This document shows, one piece after another, positions 58,352 through 64,000 of a stretch of 64,000 nucleotides of DNA. The position numbers and the translations under genes are program-made. The stretch spans positions 2,735,001 to 2,799,000 of the forward strand of contig JAZDUA010000127.1 of assembly GCA_038098605.1 (NCBI GenBank), in the 5' to 3' direction. The stretch's first letter is position 1; each line of letters starts with the position of its first letter. The notes below the pieces were generated by a model. It was not told where the DNA came from and did not search any database. It worked only from the letters and a program-made list of their open reading frames with translations. This DNA comes from Gryllus longicercus. Its lineage: Eukaryota; Arthropoda; Insecta; Orthoptera; Gryllidae.

Positions 58352-58904
58352 GCTTATCTGTTTCTGTTTCAATGACTACTGATAATTGTGGCATTTAAAA
58401 TTCTCAAAAATATTATGACGCAAACTGGTGACTGAAGCACATTGGCTGAAATGGGATGGGCAAGAGCCCACACATCTCTTTCCACCATGGATATTCTGAT
58501 TGACTTTGGTACATAATCGATGTAACACCAATAAGATTTCGAGTTCGTATGTCGCGATTGAATCTGTATTTATATATTGAAACCCATAATATGTGTTTCA
58601 TTACACTAATTAAATCATTAGTGTAAGAAATCAACATTTATTTTGGACTGCGCGGTACGTGCGCCGAGCGCGGCTCGCCGAGGCCGGCGAGCAACCGCTG
58701 CCACCGCCGACGGTGCCACCGCCGGGAGGCCAGCGTGTGAATTTCGGTTAGAACTGGGCAACGAGCACGTGCAAAAGTTCGTTACGAGAATCGCGGACGA
58801 GAGCCGTTGGCAGAACGGTGACCGGCAGACGTTAGCGGAGCGGCGACGAGTGCGGACGCGTGGCGTAGGCTCGCGAATAGTGCAAGGACGCAGACGATAC
58901 GCAG

Positions 58905-59539
58905 TGTGACAATGGAAATATTAGAAACTGTAGTATAACATGAATGTAAATAGGACATTGAAAATATCAGCAAAGTAAAAGATTAGTGTCGGTAGAATAA
59001 TTGATCACGCTCCTAATGGTTGATGTAGTGGAATTGTCATGGTAATTGTGTGGTACGGAACTGAGTTCGGCACGCATGATCGGCGCGGGTTGAATAATTA
59101 AACCCACTGACGGACGGTGATTCGAGAGAAGTGCGACGCCGTGGTATCAAGATCCTGGTCGGGGAAGAATTATCGGTACATCGGCCGTGGACGACTGCCA
59201 CGCCATCCGCCGCCGACGGCCCGCAGCAGCAGCGGAGGTCGACAACCCTGTCGGCACGAGCGGTTCTACGAATATCATAGGTATTCAATCGGGGCCCCGA
59301 AGGTATGACGATTGTATATTACTCTTAATCTTGGTACCAAGGCGGAGTATACAAACATTATCAGATGATGTAAATAGCAAATTTGGTTTACAAATATATC
59401 TTGTTCGTGATTGTATTTATGTTTTTGATTAGCCTCTCCAATATTACACCAACTTATCCAGGGACCCATTCACGTAAAAGATACCCTCCTTTAGTGTTAT
59501 ATTGCAGTGAAAATACCCGGCACCACCAGGTATGTCACA
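58905..59539 (+). repeat. Probable 5' LTR (635 bp)
   Basis: TGTGACA at 58905-58911 and TGTCACA at 59533-59539 form a perfect 7-bp terminal inverted pair with TG...CA ends, and the right end lies two bases before the primer site. The start is the weaker end: GC-rich DNA just before it (58643-58904) could also belong to the LTR. The 3' LTR is needed to settle it. Confidence 0.5.
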
Positions 59540-59541
59540 GC

Positions 59542-59559
59542 TGGCGCCCGAACAAGTGG
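59542..59559 (+). other. Primer-binding site, tRNA-Lys-like
   Basis: TGGCGCCCGAACAAGTGG shares its first 13 bases with the tRNA-Lys(UUU) primer site used by several retroviruses and retrotransposons. It would pair with a tRNA 3' end reading TGTTCGGGCGCCA. Confidence 0.75.
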
Positions 59560-60650
59560 AAAACGTATAGTTAAGAAATGTGGCCTTAGGAAAGTTGGTG
59601 AAATGTTGGAAAATAATGTGCATGTAATTGATGTATAGTAATGCAGGGTACAGATGAGAAGCAGGCAGTGTAAAGTGTATTATTATAGAGAACATAAAGT
59701 AACAATACATGTATTAGCAAAACATGCATAAGTCAAGTAAGCATAATGAAATGTTGATAATTACAAAAATGTTGTTATGTAAGTAATTGTGGGCGGATAT
59801 AGGAAATTATTTGAGAGTAACCTACATAAAGTTACTATTGTAGTACTGGGGTTATGAAAACCACACATATACATATTACAAATAATATAATGTAATAGAA
59901 TTTCAAATTTAGTAAGACATATTAATAATATTTGAATTGCTTGGCAACTTTTAATAACATTGAAATTAAAGAAATGGGGAAGTAGTAATAATTCTTGTGA
60001 GAATATAAAGGTGGTTAATAGTGTTGTACAAATTGTGCACAAATTTTTTTTTGCTGGGAACGTTTACTCAGTAGTGCATTATCTATCGGTGATGATAAAG
60101 TTTGGGGAATTTAATAGAAAAGATACCAGGTTGGGAAATAGATAGTAGCATTGTGAATGTATATTGTGAATATTTATATGATACTATTGAGGAAAATTCA
60201 GGGAGAAGATATGACATGTAAATGTGAGTGATGATTATGTACATAATATAGCAATAAGTGTGTTGAAAAGTAATTCCGATTAATAAGGGATTTACTATAA
60301 TTTGAAAGCATTTATGTAATAGTGTTAATAAGTTTATTAGCAGTGTATATGTGTAAATGGTAATAGTATATGTATTGTATGGAGTATGTTTATGCATTGG
60401 TAGGTGAGTGGAGATTTATATGATTACTGACCTAGTGTTATTGTGTTTTTGGTGGTGAATGAGGGTTGTTCGTCATTAATTAGCAATTGAAATAGGAGTG
60501 AATTAAACCATTCACGAAGGATATACAGTGTTGTGGCGGGTATAGTTAATTCATAGGATAACTGTGGTATCGTTGGTAGGTGAGGCAAGAGGAAAATTTG
60601 TGCGGTATTTTAGTGTAGTGGGAATCGATCGGACAGCTCAAAGCAACAGA
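59560..60650 (+). other. Retrotransposon leader, untranslated
   Basis: About 1.1 kb of AT-rich DNA between the primer site and gag, with many upstream ATGs and stops. No conserved protein. A leader this long suggests splicing, internal initiation or packaging signals, none of which can be identified by eye. Confidence 0.6.
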
Positions 60651-62262
60651 ATGGAGGCGCAAAATATAGCGCTGGACCGGGAAGAGAAGGCGGATGAAGT
60701 AGGGGAGATAGATGTAGGAATCGATAATAGCATACCATCGGAAAGCAGGGATAGTGGCATTGGAAGCCGGTTAGATGACACGTCAGGAGATAGCTTCAAT
60801 AAAGAAATAGAAATCACGTCAACACCGATGAACCAGGTAGCAGGAATTCCAAACCGGGGGGGGAGGAGAAAATACTGATTCTATACAAATAATAATGAAG
60901 ATGTTGGAAGAAATGAATAGGAAATCACAAGAACAGAATAGGAAGATATTGGAAGGACAGAATGAACAAAATAGGAAACTGGATGAACAGAAAATATTCA
61001 CAGTGGAGCAGATTAGGAAGTCAGCTGAGGAGCAGAAAATATTCACAGAGGAGCAGAACAGGAGGTTAGCTGAAGAACTGAATAGGAAAGTAGAGGAACA
61101 GATTGGGAAGCTGGCAGAAGAACAGAATAGGAAATTAGATGCAATAGGGGGGCGAATAGGACGCGCCGAAGAACAAATTGTGTTAACGAAGAACGAGTTG
61201 GCCAAAATCGCGGAGCGGGTAGAAAGTCACAAGCAATGGACTGCCGAAGAATTAGGGAAACAGAAAAAGGAGTTAAAATCCCAAGTACTTGATTTGGGGG
61301 GAGAATTAGAGAATAAACTATACCAGCAATTAGATGATAGAACCGCTAAGCAGGACGAGAAAATTGAAAGGATACAATTGGTAGTCAAGGAAGAAATGCT
61401 GGAGAATAAGAGGGAATGCGAGGAGAAGGTTGTGTCATTACGAACAGAGATTGAACAAATAAAAGAATGCAAGGCATCCCCAATCGCAGCAAGCGGGACG
61501 GTACCATTTACCCCCCCAAGATCACTAAAATTTTCAGGAGACGGGAAAGAAAATCCATGCATTTTTATGAAGGCAGCAGAACGACATCTAGATGTTATCA
61601 ATACTTCGGAAAGGTGTAAAATACAATTGTTATATTTAATGTTAGAAGGCAACGCAAGGATATGGGCCGATACATTTGATAAGTTTCCCGAATCAGTAAA
61701 GGCATTTAAAGATCGATTCCTTGAGCGGTACTGGAATGAGGAAATTCAAATTAATTTTAAAATTAGCCTGATGAATAATCATTACAACCAGTCCATGGGA
61801 AGCTTGCGGGAATACGCAACAAGGCGCATCATGGAATACAAAACGCTTTCCCCACCGATGAGCGATCAGGAAATAATATGTGTACTGACGAGACAGTTCC
61901 CAGTCACAGTGCAGAATCTCTTACGTAGTGTGCAGCACACCGACCTGGAAAGATTCCAGAATGTGTTAGGAGGGTACGACTTGACGTTCGCAGGCGTACC
62001 AAAGAACAGAAATGAAGGGAATGTTAATATGGTTAGATCGGAACGTAACCAGGGGCAAGGGAGTGATAGTAGCAACGATTACCAGAGAAACCAACGCGGA
62101 AGAGGGGGAGACGGATGGAGACCAGAGCCGGGGAACCAGAGACCGGACTGGAACGGATCTAATTCAAACCGTATGGAGATACGAGGCGGGGGCGGGAATG
62201 CACCCGACCGATTAGCACAGCCTAGCACAAGTAGAGATCAAGGACACTATTTAAACCAATAG
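60651..62262 (+). pseudogene. Retrotransposon gag, split by one frameshift
   Basis: ATG at 60651 opens an acidic N-terminal part ending at TGA 60876-60878. From the G8 run (60856-60863) onward the neighbouring frame carries the rest to TAG 62260-62262. Residues after the run form a long coiled coil with repeated EEQNRKL-like units, then a Retrotrans_gag-like capsid (LKFSGDGKENPCIFMKAAER, NARIWADTFDKFPESVKAF, SLREYATRRIMEY). The C-terminus is Arg/Gly/Asn-rich (RNQRGRGGDGW) with no CCHC zinc knuckle, as in several insect gypsy lineages. One base of difference in the G-run accounts for the break, so assembly error, polymorphism or real mutation are all possible. Confidence 0.85.
62250..62256 (+). 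promoter_or_regulatory. -1 ribosomal frameshift heptamer T TTA AAC
   Basis: The heptamer is in register with the gag frame (TAT TTA AAC CAA TAG) and lies three bases before the gag stop. A -1 slip enters a frame open for about 220 bases, the start of pol. After a 7-base spacer, GTCCG (62264-62268) can pair with CGGAC (62290-62294), with GAT/ATC inside, giving the stem expected downstream of such sites. Confidence 0.8.
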
Positions 62263-64000
62263 AGTCCGTGGTGATAGGTGGCCCCATCGCGGACGCGGAA
62301 ATCGACGAAGTAAACGCGGTCTCCATAAACGCTATGCAGCCGGTAACTCACGATACCCAACCGTGGCGGAGATGTAAGAACTCAACGATCAGAATCAGGA
62401 AATGTCCCACGATATCGATAGAATGTGAGGGAAGCATTAGTAGACACAGGGTGCACGACCACAGTAATATCAGAGGAAATGTATGAGGAGTTAAAAGCAA
62501 CAGGAAAAGAAGTAATGTGTTTGCCTATGAATAGGGCGTATGTGATTGGGGCAACTCAGAAGAAGTCAAGCCCCATCACAAAACAAATCATGTTTCAAGC
62601 CAGGATTGGCAACCAAGTATACGAGATGGTGGCCCTGGTAGTCAAAAAATTATTGTATTCGGTAATCATAGGGACGGATTTTCTGGTCGATCACAGAGCA
62701 ATTATAGATCTAGAACGGCAGGTGGTAGAACTGGGGAGCCAGGCGGTAGGATTTGACCTGGGGATGGACGAAGAATACGAAGCGTGTACGGGCGTAATGG
62801 CAGAAGATTCATTAGAAGAACAGCTGAGGCAGCAAACGGAGAAGATTGAGATATTAAATACGCGTCACAAAGAGCAACTACTACAGATGTTGTTGGAGAA
62901 TAAAGAAGTATTCCAGAAGAATCGCGCCCCAATCAAGGGATTCACATTTCGAATCCAACTGACGGATACGACGCCATTTCGACAGCGTAATTATCCGATA
63001 CCAGCTGCGCTGAAGCAAGATGTCGCAGAATTATTGGCAGCAATGGTAAATGATGGAATTATCAGAAAGGCACAGACATCCTACACCAACCCAATCGTGA
63101 TTGTCAAAAAGAAGGATGGAGGAATACGATTATGTCTAGACGCTCGAAGACTAAATGCAGTAACAAAACCATACAGGGATGCTCCGTTACCGGTGGAGGA
63201 AGCATTGCAGAGGTTCGGAGGGAACATCGTCTTCTCCAGTACCGATTTCAGTAAAGCTTATTGGCAAATGCAAGTGGCGGAAGAGGATCAGCAATATACA
63301 GGATTCGCATTTGAAGGAATATGTTACGTGTTTTGCAGGGTACCATTCGGGCTACGAAATAGCGGAGCCGCACTGATTCAATGTGTTGATAAAATATTGC
63401 AAGGGAAGCTACAAAATAGGATTACAACATATGTGGATGACATAGTTTTGCAGGCCAGATCAATAGAACAGCATTTTGAAGATCTAAGAGAGTTATTTCA
63501 CATACTGAAAGAAAACAATTTGGTATTGAACGTGAAGAAATCAAACTGGTTTACTAAGAAAATAGAATTCCTGGGTTACATGATAAACACAGATGGAATC
63601 AGTATGAAGCCGGAAACCATCGAGGAAATCAAGAAGATACCACCACCGAAGACAATCAAGCAGGTACGCAGATTCATCGGCACCTGTAACTATTACGCCA
63701 GATTCTGCCCACAATTTGCGGAAGCGATGCATCCATTTTACCAATTAACAAAGAAGGACCGAAAATGGAGGTGGGATGAAACATATCAAGAAGCATTCGA
63801 GAAAGTTAAAGAAATGTTTTATAATAGTTGTTTTATTGCACATCCAGACTTTTCAAAGAAGTGCGTGGTACAGACAGACAGTAGCGATTTTGGCATGGGT
63901 GCGATGCTATATCAGGTATTTGACAAACAGGAGAAAATAGTAGCAATAGCCAGTAGAACGTTAAAAGGACCCGAACTCCGATTTTCGGCCACGGAAAAAG
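62263..64000 (+). CDS. Retrotransposon pol: protease, reverse transcriptase, RNase H (partial, one frame break)
   Basis: The first part, reached by the -1 slip, reads to about ISIECEG near 62430. The rest is in the next frame, without a stop from 62422 to the window end. Protease: ALVDTGCTTTVI (active-site Asp at 62443) and IIGTDFL. Reverse transcriptase: IRLCLDARRLN, FSSTDFSKAYWQM, VPFGLRNSGAAL, YVDD (63430-63441), KKIEFLGYMI. Tether/RNase H: RRFIGTCNYYARFCPQFA, then TDSSDFGMGAML (Asp at 63877) and RTLKGPELRFSATEK. The motifs are those of Ty3/gypsy elements. The frame change just before the protease motif looks like a small indel. Confidence 0.92.

Larger units (their letters stand above)
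58905..64000 (+). mobile_element. Ty3/gypsy-type LTR retrotransposon, 3' end outside window
   Basis: Order: probable 5' LTR, primer-binding site, 1.1-kb leader, gag, -1 frameshift site, then protease, reverse transcriptase and RNase H in pol. The window ends inside RNase H, so integrase, any env and the 3' LTR are not seen. The long uninterrupted pol frame says the insertion is young, but two frame breaks (a G8 run at 60856-60863 and the region near 62425) make this copy defective unless they are sequence errors. Confidence 0.93.

Noticed and set aside
58643..58909. Small Arg/Ala-rich protein upstream of the LTR
   Set aside because: No conserved motif; GC-rich DNA that may be part of an LTR or flanking sequence.
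59560..60650. gypsy-like insulator in the retrotransposon leader
   Set aside because: TGCAT words occur, but no cluster matching the Su(Hw) consensus was seen.

Overview
The window reads as nuclear DNA of an arthropod, most likely an insect. It has long AT-rich introns with GT-AG splice sites, three conserved animal genes, and many decayed mobile elements (tRNA- and 5S-derived SINE-like copies, foldback/MITE hairpins, non-LTR fragments and one fairly young Ty3/gypsy-type LTR element). The C-terminal tail of the guanylyl cyclase matches the insect Gyc76C type. The species cannot be named from the sequence.

Layout. (1) About 76-9221, plus strand: the last seven exons of a receptor guanylyl cyclase of the Gyc76C type, from the start of the catalytic domain to a C-terminal PDZ ligand ending ESIV. 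(2) 9222-20629: 3' UTR and intergenic DNA with two large tetranucleotide-type arrays (13.8-14.2 kb and 17.5-18.2 kb), a tRNA-Gln-like SINE on the minus strand and the end of a dead non-LTR reverse transcriptase. (3) 20630-24486, plus strand: a complete EHD-family (EHD1/Past1-like) gene in seven exons. (4) 24487-27744: convergent 3' ends. (5) 27745-53311, minus strand: the last fifteen exons of a neurobeachin-like gene (NBEAL1/2 type), covering the PH-like, BEACH and WD40 domains. Its introns hold several MITE-like foldbacks, a 5S-like SINE, a dead multi-copy arthropod ORF and LINE ORF1 debris. Upstream exons lie past 53311 or outside the window. (6) 53312-58904: no gene recognised; one 362-bp foldback and one tRNA-derived SINE. 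(7) 58905-64000, plus strand: a Ty3/gypsy-type element with probable 5' LTR, tRNA-Lys-like primer site, gag, a classic -1 frameshift heptamer and pol, cut by the window edge.

The host genes share a theme of signalling and membrane traffic (cGMP receptor, endocytic recycling ATPase, BEACH trafficking scaffold), but nothing in the sequence links them functionally. The most striking host feature is the split composition of the two long genes. Neighbouring exons of one conserved protein switch from AT-rich to extremely GC-rich coding DNA, and the GC-rich exons carry Gly/Ala/Pro/Ser low-complexity inserts. The most striking element feature is the T TTA AAC slippery site two codons before the gag stop, followed by a potential stem. 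That gag-pol is also broken at two other points.
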